NCBI GenBank assembly: GCA_001687465.1
Contig: LVLI01000066.1
Location: 1 to 64,000 of the forward strand
DNA: 64,000 nucleotides
Direction: 5' to 3'
Origin: Halocafeteria seosinensis
Taxonomy: Eukaryota; Sar; Bigyra; Bicosoecida
Numbering within the stretch: the stretch's first letter is position 1; the number at the start of each line of letters is the position of its first letter. Of this stretch, positions 23,701 through 35,359 are shown one piece after another. Below the pieces are notes generated by a model that worked only from the letters and a program-made list of their open reading frames with translations, did no database searches and had not been told where the DNA came from. The position numbers and the translations under genes are program-made.

Positions 23701-26700
23701 CTCGAGTTTGCCCATTATATTCTTAAACTCTTTGTCAACCCGATTAAATCGGGGAGCTTCTGATGGCAATGATCCGCGACCAAAAATAGGTTCAAGATAC
23801 ACCCACCTTCTCTGTATCGAATTCAAAGAATCCATACATCCATCAAGAGTGTAAAAACGCGACTCGTAATATGCAGCCTGATCGGCAAACGGTTTGAAGT
23901 AGGGACTATCGCGCAAACTTCCAACTAGACTTTGGTTGTCTCCCACTTCCGCGAAAACATCTCCCCAGTCTCGAATGATGGGCGTTTTCTCACCGTTCAC
24001 GCTGGATTCATGGTATGTAATGTTAAACTCAGATGTCTCGCACCATGCCTGGAGTTCTTGAAGCGCTTCTCTAATTGCAACTTCCCCTTGAGCCCGGCTA
24101 TTCAAGTCCTTCAACCACTTGACAATATCAGCGTTTGTAAGTTTCTCCAAAACGGATCTCTCAAGAAAATGTGAAACATACAGATTTTCCAATCTCATTC
24201 CTTTAGGCATCCCTAATTTCCGGAACACAGTCGACCAGTGTTCTTCCTTGAAGGCATCTCCTCGGGCAAATTTCAAGCCAGGGACAGCCCTCCTGATTAA
24301 GTCAGCATCCCCACTTATCAAGCGTAAAACTTTTTCAGCAATACTTCCACTCTCTTGCTTCTCTCGCTTCTCCTTAACTGTGTCTAACCATTTCGAGGTA
24401 AAATCCTGCAAATCAAACACATGCGCCCGAAAAGAGATCCAATCTTGTCGTAGTAATTGGTCTTTGTCATCGGAATACTGCTTGTAGATGCTCGACTGGT
24501 TTATCAGCTCATTGATCTGATTCTTAACTGACTCTAAATCGTCGAAGGTTGGTTCCTGCAACCCAAAACTTTGGCTGTGTTTGCTCAATGTTTGAGCTTC
24601 TTCATCAAAACTTTCGACTTCTTTCTTCCAATCCTCTAAGGATTCAAATATCTCGAGGACTTTGTCCTTAGACACATTCTCTTCACTTAGTTTACTTGCA
24701 GGATTCAGTTCCTCCCACCGTGCCGCGAACCGTTTTACACGCCTATTAAACTCAACAATATCGCTGGATATCTTTTGCTTTAAATTCTCCCTTTGCTCGT
24801 CAATCATATCGTGGAACGCTTCCATGGCAATTTCTAAGTTTCTCCAATCTTCTGGTATACTCGACAGGCGTTGCGCTACATCAGACAAATCTATGCGCCC
24901 ACCACTGGCACTGCTCTCCGAAGACGTCAAACGGAATAGCATCTGCTTTTCGCTCTCACAGTGTTTATATACTTCCTGCATCTGAGGTTTCTCGTCAGCA
25001 ATTGCTTTCCAATTGCTCTGGGCCTCGGAAATTTCATCAATCGAATTTGGACGCTCGTTCAATTGTTCAATTGAGTTGTGCAAGAACCCCTCGAGCTTTT
25101 TGATGCGATCAACCAGTCGATGTCGGAGTCCCCAAAGAAGTGAGTTGCTCAAACGGTCCAAATGGTCCTCAATAGTAAGCTTCAACTTCGATAGAGATAC
25201 CGTCACGCAGTCTACTCGCTCATAGTCGGGAAGACGCTCAGCCTCTTTTCGAACTTGCTTCAGCGATTTAACGTTGCGTTCCCAATCTTCTGCTGAGATC
25301 ACATGATCCTCCACCAGGTTATCAATATCCCCTTTAATGCACCCTACAACCACCCATTTCTCATACTTTTCCTTTAACTTCGCTAGCCTTGCAAAAAGTA
25401 TTTCAGCCTTCCTATACACTTGTGATAAGCTGTTGGCGTTGAGAGCACGCATTCTTGCAAACAGCCTTGAACGTTCGGTGGACTCCTCTTGGCCGGCTTC
25501 ATCATCGTGCAGTACGCTTTGCAGCGGACGAATAGAGTCTGGAAGCGCTATGAACCGCCTCATTTCACTATAATATTGCGAACGCAATTCTTCTAGTGTC
25601 GGTTGGAATGCGATACTTTTTTCACCCGCTGCAAACACTAATTCGGCACGTAAAGAACCTTCTCCCTGTGAAGATCCTCCAAGATGTTCATTCAAGCTTT
25701 CCAGCCCGAACCTGTAACCTATTTCAACAGCCTTGTATAGTTGGGAGTCCCAATGCCGAAGCCACTGAATCACCTGCTCTTCGCGATAATTACCACTGTG
25801 TATTAGTCGTCGCAAATAATCCTTGATTCCGATTAGTTTTGTCTTCCACGTTGGTTTTTGACGCAGAATGTCAAGTTGCATGAGCGACACCACTTCCCTA
25901 CACAACGTTGCGTGTGTTTTCCGCAGTTTGCGATTGGTGCTCGATACCTTTTCGCTAGATTTTTGTAACTGCTCAACGAACTGAGCACATTTTTTCGGAT
26001 CATTCCATTTTACTGGCTCGCCCGATTGGGACGTTGCGCCAGCTACACGCTCCTCGAACTCCATTAAGGGCTCCAAGAGCATGGGCTTCTGTGAAGGTAT
26101 AATTTGTGTCCCCATGGTGTTGTAAAATTGCGCAACCTTCTGTAATTGCAGGCCATATCTAAAATAATTTTGCGCATTTTTCGTTTCGTCAGAAATTGTT
26201 TTCGGTAGCCGAAGTCCCAGCTCACTTAGCTGTCTTGCTTCCCGCAGCAGTTGTACGAGCCCCTCCGAGTAATTTACAACTAGGTTTCCTTGTTCATCAA
26301 ATTCGACTACTTTTTTATTTAAGTGCAAGTTTAGGCCGTCGCTACCTCTCCTACTTATCGCTTCCTCTGTTGCATTTCTCCATTCTTCAAAGACTTCATT
26401 TTGCCAAGCCGTACAACTAGCCTGAAGATCGTGAGCCACACTAACGAAGTCCTCCCATTCTGGAAGCTCTGCAAGGAACGGTTTCGCTGAGTCTACCATT
26501 TCACGGATCCGAGATCTAGTAGCCTGAGCCCAGACTACGTAGTCTACGACTCGTGATGAAAATTTTCCCGTAAATCCCGCTGATGCGCCACGAACACCAC
26601 TGCTGCCTCCCCCCGAAGATTCTCCGGGAGCTGCGATTTGTCCACGTGCGGACTGAGATTCGAATTCTCCCTCTAGGTTTCTCATAATGGTCGAGAGAAG

Positions 26701-28261
26701 CGCAAGGACCTGCTGCCGCTGGTCGGAGAGCGCCTGTCGAATGTTCTGGCGAGAAAAAACATAAGAGAACCTCGAAAACTCAGCCAGAACCTCACTTGGT
26801 TTATCGAGCATCGACTGATTTTGAGCATTGTCATCCTTCAGCTTTTTATCCTTGGACAATGCTTCTTTTAAGCGGTTTCTCAATGCGTCAATCGCCTCCG
26901 TCTCAAGTGGTTTCAACAAATTTTCAAACTGAGCGACGGCGTTTTCCCAAGAATTTTGAGTGTACACACTGGGCAGCAATGCGATGTTACTACATTTCTT
27001 CAGAGGTTCCATCACTCTCTCTGCCTGTAATTCTTTTATAGTACCGGCTGGAAGAAGCCTGACAAGCTCATTGTAAGTAGCTCGACACTCCAGGATGTTC
27101 CGAAGACGCTGAGCGAAGCGTTCCATAAGATTATCAACGTAGGGACCATGACTCCAGGAATGTTGTGGATGATCCTTCCATAGTTGAGAGGTTAATTCAG
27201 ATGACACTTTTTGCCACGTTTCGCACAGTTTTACACAATCGCGAACTTGCAAGCGGACATCTGTAAAGTCATCCTCCCAAAAGTTTAATGAGCCACAACC
27301 GCTGGGGCTTTGAATGACACGAACAAGGGCATTGGAAATGACCGAAAAGAGATGCCCCATTCTCCATTCTGAAAATCCAATTTCCACATTTTTAGAAGAA
27401 AATGGAATCTTCCATGCTTCGTCAAGGGCGTTCGAGGTCTCCTCCACTAGTTCGATAACTGCTGCTAGTGACTTCCTACCTGCTGTCGCATCCTCAAACG
27501 AGGACAGCACGGGCTCCAATTTTTGCCGCACTTCGGAAGCGTACTCGTAATTCTGTCCTCTAGCGGTCTCTTCCCACTGTTTCCAGTACTTCAGCTCATC
27601 GGCAGGCGTGACGACGCCGGCAATCTTACGAACACTAAACTGCTGAGACCCACCGCTACCAGTAGATCGCTGAACGGCGGTGTTCAAGTTGTCCTCCAAG
27701 TTCGTTAGCATTGTTTGGATTTTATCACCCATAGCGACACTATGATTAGGGTTTTGTAACAACTCTGGTGAAAATATTTCATGCAGAAAGCGGAACAGTG
27801 TATGCAGAGGACCCTCTGCACTTTCGGTAGAGATCAGAACGTTCGATTGCACATTCTCTTCGTCGAGTTCAACAGGTTCTGTTTTAACAAAGTTTATCTC
27901 CCTCACTAGTTGGGATGAGTCCGAATCCGTCTTTTGGGAGGCTTGGGACGCCGCGTTACTTAATGAAACACTTAACGTTGAATTCTGTTGGTCCATCAGG
28001 ATTCTAGCTTGAAGTAGCATGTCACTGCAGCCCATGAAAGCAAGCACCATCCATAGATACACGCAAGGGCATCTACGAAACAATGCCGCATGAACATGTT
28101 CCTCCTTACCTTGGAGTGGATAGGAATTTCGTTAAACAAGTTTCTGAAGCCTCATTCCAGAGCTCCTGACTGTCCCAGGGCCCTATCGCCACAAGTACAT
28201 GTCGTATCCACTGGCGGGCACCCTTGCTCCCCCCTTGGACACCATTCTGATCTGTGCTCAT
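14725..28261 (-). CDS. DYNC2H1: Cytoplasmic dynein-2 heavy chain (IFT retrograde motor)
   Basis: The motor that returns intraflagellar-transport trains from the ciliary tip. I read exon 1 at 28261-28110 and exon 2 at 28024-14725, with an 85-bp intron (GTAAGG ... CTGCAG), giving about 4483 residues, normal for the family. Exon 1 supplies QELWNEASETCLTKFL, matching the DYNC2H1 start. AAA1 has GPAGTGKTESVKALG (near residue 1820) and, decisively, NPAGKGYGGR, which replaces the shorter NPGYAGR of dynein-1 and axonemal chains. AAA2 has GPSGCGKTTLW (about 2115), with DGDIDPEWIESLNSVLDD following. AAA3 has GPEGSGKAML and AAA4 has GRSGVGRRS; these weak P-loops are usual for this subfamily. Coiled-coil stalk segments flank the microtubule-binding region at about 3000-3300. 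The stop codon is TAG. Confidence 0.95.
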
Positions 28262-29284
28262 CCTGTGGGAAAGAAGGGAGAGGTGAATATGCAGGTATTA
28301 TCGAACTAAACGGGAGCCAAAGGCCTCCGTCTCTTTTTTGAAATATTTGTTTCGGCTAAAAAGCTTCCCACTCGCTCTTTCCGCCCAATTTTCCTTGTCT
28401 ACCCCTATGAGGCGTTAGTTAAGTAGTGGATACAAGTGCCAATGCAGGATTATACCCGCTGTATACTCGTGTATCAACTGTGTAGTCTGATTCGCAACCT
28501 GACGAAATGATTGTTGCCTCGGGAATCTCAGTTCGCGATTCGCGAGAGGCTGCAACAACGGCCATGACCAATCCCAGGAGATGGGAATCTACCTCTGACA
28601 GTTGTGCAAACAGGTTTTAGAAACGCAAAGTGAGCGGATGAAATTTAGCCTGGACTCCTTGGTGGAGGGATTTCATTGATGTTCCGCCGTGGGAGCACGT
28701 AGTTCCACACACATAAAAGGCCTACCGACTAAGTGGAAATGTAGTACACATATGTTCCACGCAGGCGACCTGCGGAATCAGACTACTGTACCACGTCTAC
28801 CATCATTATTGATCATGTATCATGTTGCTCGGGCTGAAGCAACGTAACTATCGTGGTGGGTGATAAATAGTACCGTATCCCTGTAAGAACGACATATACG
28901 CACCCATTTGCCGGACACCTGGCCTGGCGTTATAGCAAAACAATCCAATTGGGAAGACTGGAGAATTGAAGACAAGCTCGTAAATTGTCTCAAGCTTCAG
29001 CATGTACCGGCAGTACGTAGGTACTGACTGCATCAGGCTAGAATGGTGTCGATCAATATGTTTCTAAATGCATTGTATCCGACAGGGTAATGCGAAATGG
29101 AAAACTCTATCAGCTCGATCATTCATCTTGAGAAAACAGGAATCAAACTTGTTGTAAATATCCCGTATGTGAACAAAGGGCTCGCTACAACGAAAGGAAA
29201 TGAGCTCTCCTTTACCTTAGCCTCATTCATGAGCTATTCTCGGTCAACCGGTTTGACTCAACCTTGAATTCTCCGTGGCCAAGG
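28262..29284. other. Dynein upstream region, no gene seen
   Basis: About 1 kb upstream of the dynein ATG. A direct repeat of TTCGCGA lies at 28532-28545, and a single RFX-type half-site (GTTGCC) lies nearby at about 28513; ciliary genes often carry RFX sites, but only one half is present. No conserved coding sequence is visible. Confidence 0.35.
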
Positions 29285-29530
29285 ATTCATCTCTTGCCAG
29301 AACTTCCCTGGCAGCATATTTCCACTAGTAATCCACATACCAGCCATTCCGACGCAATATATGTAGCTTTAACATCGTCCACAAGAAGCAAGGCTTACAT
29401 TCTCTCATGATCGTAATTATATCCGGCCATATGATTGGCAAGCATTCCGGGGTTAAGTTCAGTCGCAGCAATTCTATAGCCGGGTACAACCAGAGGAGTA
29501 TAGCAACTGCTTCACGCGAAAACATCAGAA
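29285..29530 (-). pseudogene. Decayed arginine methyltransferase copy
   Basis: On the minus strand this stretch aligns by eye with the catalytic part of the PRMT gene at 3179-4963. Recognisable pieces, in order, are YPAIE for YAIE of motif post-I, DIITIM for DRITII, and ASEWLVCGLLVE for the double-E loop SEWMGYGLLFE. Nucleotide matches are also clear, such as GCAGCATATTT and CATTCCGA on the plus strand. Frame changes and stops (for example after GSSGKR) break it. The double-E glutamates persist, but Gly-Tyr is lost. It looks like an old duplicate or retrocopy fragment. Confidence 0.6.
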
Positions 29531-29922
29531 AATAAAAAACCATGTAGCAGCATTCTTTATTTTTTGCCTTTGACCCGGCGGACAAAGCCTCATCCTCAAA
29601 GCCTCTCTTCTCCTGAGGTGCAGAACGCGCAGGGCTACGAGGGAAAAGGTTGCTCTTTGCAGTACCGTCGAAAACGACGACACCATTGAAATTATCTTCA
29701 ATACCAACATTACCGGTAAAGACAGTATACCTGTTTTTGAATGGAGCTACACATAGTGCTGACGCATTGCTGAGTCGCCCACATGAACAAGTACTATACC
29801 GAGTACTATGATGCTAGCAGTTACAGTCGATTGTTTCCGCAATGTCACGACATTGACTCTTGGATCCTCAGAGACTGCCACGAAATGTGTTCCTCTACGA
29901 CAACGCAGATACACTGGTGGAA

Positions 29923-31743
29923 TCAGCAAATAATATCGTCCAAAGAGAAAATATCACTCATACCAGGTCGATGATGCGCGCTATATATATAGCCTCGGCA
30001 TCCCATGAACGTCTCCAAACTAGACAAATACCGAAAGCCAGAAGATGTAATTGTTGACTGACTGCATTGATGCATGAGGAGCCACGTCAACCTTGCCATG
30101 TGTTCAAAGGCAGAATCTGTAATTGTTGACTGGTTGCAGGATCCCATGTCGAGTGACTTCAAACTGGACAAGTGTTGAAAAGCAGCATCCGTTATTGTTT
30201 GTTGATTGCATTTACTCATATATAGTGACGTCAAATTGGACAAATATCGAAAAGCGGAATCCGTGATTTCAGGCTGGTTGCAACGCCCCATATCTAGTGA
30301 CTCCAAATTAGATAAATGTCCAAAAGCAGAATCCGTGATAGTTCTTTGATTGCATTGATTCATACCCAGCAATGTCAAAGTTGCGAAGTGCTCAAATGCA
30401 GAATCCGTAATAGTCGACTGGTTGCAGGATCCCATGTCGAGTGACTCCAAATTGGACAAATGTCGAAAAGCAGAGTCCGTGATAGTTCTTTGATTGCATT
30501 GATTCATGTCGAGCCACGTCAACCTTGCCATGTGTTCAAAGGCAGAATCTGTAATTGTTGACTGGTTGCAGGATTCCATGTCGAGTGACTCCAAATTGGA
30601 CAAGTGTTGAAAAGCAGCATCCGTTATTGTTTGTTGATTGCATTTACTCATATATAGTGACGTCAAATTGGACAAGTATCGAAAAGCGGAATCCGTGATT
30701 CCAGGCTGGTTACAACGCCCCATATCTAGTGACTCCAAATTAGATAAATGTCCAAAAGCAGAGTCCGTGATAGTTCTTTGATTGCATTGATTCATACCTA
30801 GCAATGTCAAAGTTGCGAAGTGCTCAAATGCAGAATCCGTAATAGTCGACTGGTTGCAGGATCCCATGTCGAGTGACTCCAAATTGGACAAATATCGAAA
30901 AGCAATATCTGTAATTGTTGACTGAGTACAGTCGTCTATGTTCAATGACGTTAAATTTGACAGGTATTGAAAGGAAGAATCTGTGATCGTCGACTGATCA
31001 CAGTAGCTCATCTCTAGTGATTTCAAACCGGACAGATGCTGAAAGGCCGCAGATGTAACCGTCGATTGATGACAACCAACCATCTTCAGTGTCGTCAAGT
31101 TGGACAAACGTTGAAACGCAAAATCCGTTATCGTAGACTGACGGCAGCGACTTATTTCCAGTGACTTTAAGTTCGGTAAGTATTGAAACGCCGCAGACGT
31201 AACCGTCGATTGATTGCAGTCTATCATGTTTAGTTTTGTCAAGTTAGACAAATGTTGAAACGCAAAATCCGTTATTGTGAATTGACGGCACCAGCTTATT
31301 TCCAGTGACCTTATGTTCTGCAGATGTTGAAAGGCAGAATTGGTCAGTACTCTAGTAAGACATCGCATGCCCACTGACTCCACCGCTGGAGGAAGACGGG
31401 CTATCACAGTGTCCCAGGTTTCCTCTGGACCAGCTACTTCTCTGTCGACTAGCTGGACATGACCGGAATAGTTTGGAAACAGTAAGGGACTAGTATGGCT
31501 ACGGAACTTCCAAGAACACTTTGGCCATGATAGTGAGTGTATCCACGCTTCCCCAGAATCACTTGCCTTCCCGGAGATGTCCAGGCGACCTCGTTTTCGC
31601 CTGTTGCAACGAGTATTGCCAGCGGTGCCAATTTTCCTTGAAGCTATTGTACGCCAGTAGTCTGCGACCGTTTTCTGAAGATCCCCGCCAACGTGGTGTT
31701 GCAACCATGTCTGCAGATAGACCTGGAGCACCAATGCCATCAT
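29923..31743 (-). CDS. Cysteine-type LRR protein (TITDxAF repeats)
   Basis: 606 residues in one frame, ATG at 31743. An N-terminal 130 residues without repeats (basic patch NRRKRGRLD; conserved WIHSLSWPKC) precedes about 18-19 LRRs of 24 residues. The unit runs roughly LxSLxMxxCNQSTITDSAF plus a HLSNL step, the layout of Cys-containing LRRs known from F-box/AMN1-type proteins. No F-box, signal peptide or membrane segment is obvious, and the function is unknown. The tail after the last repeat (GYIYSAHHRPGM) is unrelated. Six consecutive LRRs are duplicated almost perfectly in tandem. The same repeat type forms the C-terminal tail of the NACHT gene at 49205-50347. The stop codon is TGA. Confidence 0.8.
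   Translation of the reverse strand: MMALVLQVYLQTWLQHHVGGDLQKTVADYWRTIASRKIGTAGNTRCNRRKRGRLDISGKASDSGEAWIHSLSWPKCSWKFRSHTSPLLFPNYSGHVQLVDREVAGPEETWDTVIARLPPAVESVGMRCLTRVLTNSAFQHLQNIRSLEISWCRQFTITDFAFQHLSNLTKLNMIDCNQSTVTSAAFQYLPNLKSLEISRCRQSTITDFAFQRLSNLTTLKMVGCHQSTVTSAAFQHLSGLKSLEMSYCDQSTITDSSFQYLSNLTSLNIDDCTQSTITDIAFRYLSNLESLDMGSCNQSTITDSAFEHFATLTLLGMNQCNQRTITDSAFGHLSNLESLDMGRCNQPGITDSAFRYLSNLTSLYMSKCNQQTITDAAFQHLSNLESLDMESCNQSTITDSAFEHMARLTWLDMNQCNQRTITDSAFRHLSNLESLDMGSCNQSTITDSAFEHFATLTLLGMNQCNQRTITDSAFGHLSNLESLDMGRCNQPEITDSAFRYLSNLTSLYMSKCNQQTITDAAFQHLSSLKSLDMGSCNQSTITDSAFEHMARLTWLLMHQCSQSTITSSGFRYLSSLETFMGCRGYIYSAHHRPGMSDIFSLDDIIC
30081..30944 (-). repeat. 432-bp tandem duplication of six LRRs
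   Basis: Two adjacent 432-bp units, at about 30081-30512 and 30513-30944, are nearly identical; for example GCCACGTCAACCTTGCCATG recurs at 30081 and 30513, and CAATGTCAAAGTTGCGAAG recurs 432 bp apart. 432 bp equals six 24-residue LRRs, so the frame is kept. Confidence 0.9.
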
Positions 31744-33006
31744 GTACAGTAGTGTGTCTAGTCCATGCGTCTTGTACGCAGTACAGTAGTCTTCTTATGC
31801 ACTCCTGTACTGTTGAATCAATTTTTTGTTTACAACAATTTCGTTTACTACGTGCTTTAAGTATAGAAGTTTGCGGCTTGACTTCGAAAACTCTCTTTAG
31901 GGAAGTTCAATTGATATACTGAACTTCAAAATGCTGAGCCGTGCCTTGACCAGGTACTGTACTCTCCACATCAGCGACGTCTTATCAAGTTAAGTTCAAA
32001 GATCTACTGTGCAGTTGTACACGTGTACCGGTACAAATGCACAATATTCCGTATCTGTACAGATATAAATGAAAACGCGAGGCTGCGGCAGGCAGATCTG
32101 GCAGATCATCTGGGGTACCAGTGCACCAGCGTGGACCAGTGGCAGTGGTATCATCCATCACAACCTGCGGAAAGCCAGAGTACTGCAGCTTCAGGTACCA
32201 CATGCCACGTAAACTTCCATAACTTGCGTCCAGCTGCGATTCGCGAAGTGGGGTGGAAACTCCCTGAAACTGAAACATGGAACCATTATGAATCATGTAG
32301 AATCGACTGATTGCAGGAATGGCGAATTGGGCAGGCGATGAAAGTCTGCGAGCCCCTTCCAACAGACTGGGCGCATGGCGGATGCTGGTCAACTTTGTGC
32401 AACAACTGTTGTCAAGTACCACTGTAATTGACTTGAAGTACCAGAACTTTCAACTTCGTTTGAATTGGCGAGTTCGTTCAAGAAGAGTCATGACCGAAAA
32501 AGCCTCCTCCCCTTTTTGCAGCCATTCAATTTGAAGCTCTTTATGGCCATTTATACAAGATTTTGGCGGATTGCCGTGTCCTATTTTGGTTCTATACAAC
32601 ATACACAGTCATAGAGCTGTCTTTGTAGAAAGTTGAAATTTTACACCATCCTGAGTGTATAGCTCTTGAGGCTTTTCGGGATGAGACGACAGACGCTGAG
32701 TGCCATTGATGGCAACTCACGCCAGCCTCGCGGCTCCATTGGAGGCGCTGCGCGTCGCTCCATGGGTGCCCCAGCCTCCAGAGCCAGTATCCCCAAGAAG
32801 CGCTCTACGAGTCTGTCAAGGTGAGCTACCATATGGTTTACTCAGGGTGTCGTTGGAGCTGTCGTTTGAATCCCCCTTTGGCTCCCCCTTGGAATTGTCC
32901 CTCTGGCCGTTAACTTTCCCCGCGCGCGTCCCTTGCGTATTTATGCGTATACAGCACTTAACCGAGTGTATTTTTTTCATGATGCCCCTGCAGACGGTCG
33001 AGCGTC
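31744..33006. other. Intergenic region with possible NDC80 upstream exon
   Basis: No gene is supported in 31744-32640. Near the right end a pyrimidine-rich stretch followed by CTGCAG (ending at 32993) could be a splice acceptor for an upstream exon of the NDC80 gene. TTTCCCCGCGCG at 32915-32926 resembles an E2F site but has one extra C. Confidence 0.3.
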
Positions 33007-35052
33007 ATGGGAAAGGGGTCATCGAAGAACTCGGACCCGCGCCCGTTAAACAACAAGCAATACCAACAGGAAGAAATTCGAGCTCTCATTACTTTTCTCA
33101 TCAACAACGACTTCCAGGAACGCATTAGCACGAAAATTTTGACGCAACCCACCGCTCGAGATTTCCAACAAATTGTCAAATTTTTGTTCAAACTCATCGA
33201 CCCAAATTACGTCCCCGGCAAAGTGGAAGACGATGTACCGGCTGTCTTTAAAGCCCTCGGGTACGCTTCAGCTCATAATTAACATTTGAGTTCAGAAAAC
33301 CACGCAATTGGTCTGACCTCGATCTGCAGGTACCCATTTGGAATTTCCAAAACGAGTTTGACGGCCGTTGGCTCGCCTCATACATGGCCGTCTCTCCTGG
33401 GAAGCTTGTCGTGGATGGTCGAACTCCTGGAAGTACGCCCCGGAAATTGAATTTGCTGTGTACAGTCATGTATGATGTTTTCTTTTGTTTTGCAGTATGA
33501 CCGCGAGGTACAACAGGCGGAGGAAGAACGGAATGCGAATGGTGACGATGACCAGGCCTTCTTCTTTAATTATTTGCGTGATAGCTACCAAGCATTTCTG
33601 TCGGGAGATGACGATGCGTACGACGCGCTGGACCAACAAATTGCAGCCACTTTCGAGGAAAAATACACATCCATGGAAAATGAAATGAAAGAACTGGAAA
33701 GCCATAATGAGAAGCTTCGCAAGCAGATAGAGGAAATGAAGTCCGCAGAAGTATGTTGGTTTTATTAGTGAGGTTGCTCGTTTTGACATTGACTCACCGC
33801 ACCATCTTGTTTCCGTACTGCCGGTACAGTCTTCTCTGCCTTCATTGAAGCAACGAAAGGAGGACTATGAATCGGACCTGGAGAAACTGACGCAAGCTGT
33901 AAAGCAGAGAGAGAAGAATAAGACAGACATGCAGAACTATCGGGATTCCGTGCAGGCGAAGTACAACGACAAGGTCGAAAAGAAGAACTACCTGGTACAA
34001 CGAATTTCAGAAATCAAAGAAATAATAAGCACTCAGGAAATTTCCCCCGCTGGACTAGAGTCCCTACGTACTCGCAAACAGGAGTTATCAAACGAACACG
34101 AGAAGCTTCAAGAAGAACAAGAAGACTTCAGACGACAAATATCCGAAAATGAGACCCAGCTCTCTCAGAACATGGACAAGGCGGAGGAAAAAGTTGGGCA
34201 TTATAAGCATTATGCGAAAGAGCTTACTGATATTGACAGGCATAACCTTCAGATTGAAGGATCTGACGTGTCGGAGTGGCCTGATTTCCTACAGCAACAA
34301 CTGGTTCCTGCATTAAAGTCCATATTGACGAAGATAAAGAAGAAATCTTCCTCCACTTCGATGGAAATCATTGAAAGCAAAAATAACCTGGATGAGAAGA
34401 AGGAAGAACTTCAGAGTAAACAACAGGAGATCCAGGATATTGAAAGGAAGAGCTCGCAATTAGAGCATGACTATTCAAAAGAAAAAGCAACGTTTGACAA
34501 GCATCAGCATTCACACACCGATAACATGGACACCTTGGAAGAGCAAATTTCTGCAGCACGCGAGCGAAAACTTCGCAATGAAGAGCTGGCGAGAGAATAC
34601 GATGATGCCTATATCGATACGAAGGAAGCTGAGGCTGAGTCGGAGAAAGCCAAGTTAAAAGAGAGCGAAGAAGCAATGCAAAAGAAAATTGACGCTGCCT
34701 TTGGAAAATTAATCAAGCATCGCCAGCGGGTGGACAGCCGGCTAGAGTACGTGATCTCGACATACAAGCAGGAGGCAGAGAAAGTGAACGGAACGGATAA
34801 ACTGGCTTCCTCGTCGGCGTCGGTGTTTCGAAATTCCCAACAAGCTGCTCGACCTCCTCCAGTCCAAGAGTCTGAGACAAGCTTCAGATTTGATTTGGAC
34901 GCTTCCGGGGAAATGGATGACGAGGGACTTCTTTACGTTGATGAAGCACAGTAAGTCTACTAGGATGTAAAATATACACCCTGAAGCACGTGTTGCACTC
35001 ATCTCCACTATTTCGGTTGTAATTCTATTCTTTATACCATTTCAGGGAATAG
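33007..35052 (+). CDS. NDC80: Kinetochore protein NDC80/HEC1
   Basis: A subunit of the outer-kinetochore NDC80 complex that binds microtubules through a calponin-homology head and a long coiled coil. Five exons are read: 33007-33260, 33330-33432, 33496-33750, 33830-34950 and 35046-35052, about 579 residues; donors are GTACGC, GTACGC, GTATGT and GTAAGT. The family signature is clear: DPRPLNNKQYQQEEI, then after the first splice GYPFGISKTSL, SPHTWPSLLGSLSWMVELLE and YDREVQQAEEER. Coiled coil follows from about residue 200. If the last intron is retained, a TAA at 34952-34954 ends the protein one residue earlier. Only nine residues precede DPRPL, so the flexible basic N-terminal tail is either missing or encoded in an upstream exon. 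Confidence 0.9.
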
Positions 35053-35359
35053 CGCCCCCGAGTAAGCAGAACAAAGTGGCCTGCTGGTCACAAATGAGAA
35101 CGGACTGGAGATTTATGTCTGTCCTGACAGCACCAGCTACGAGATGAAGTTTCACATGATCCGTTGAAACCTGAAAAGTCCACATTCATGACGTATTCAA
35201 TCTTGGACCCACTGCACGATAGGCAATAAAGAAGAAATTCCGTGGCAGTCCTGAGGAGGAGGTGAATGGTGTTGGCTTCAATTGACGTCTCCGGATATGA
35301 GTAAGTGCGGGCATTTAACTATTACGCTTTCGACATCTGTGCAATTTGAAGGAGCGACG

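Noticed and set aside
28505-28550. RFX X-box upstream of the dynein gene
   Set aside because: GTTGCC is present, but the second half-site does not fit (GGAATC). A single half-site is expected often by chance.
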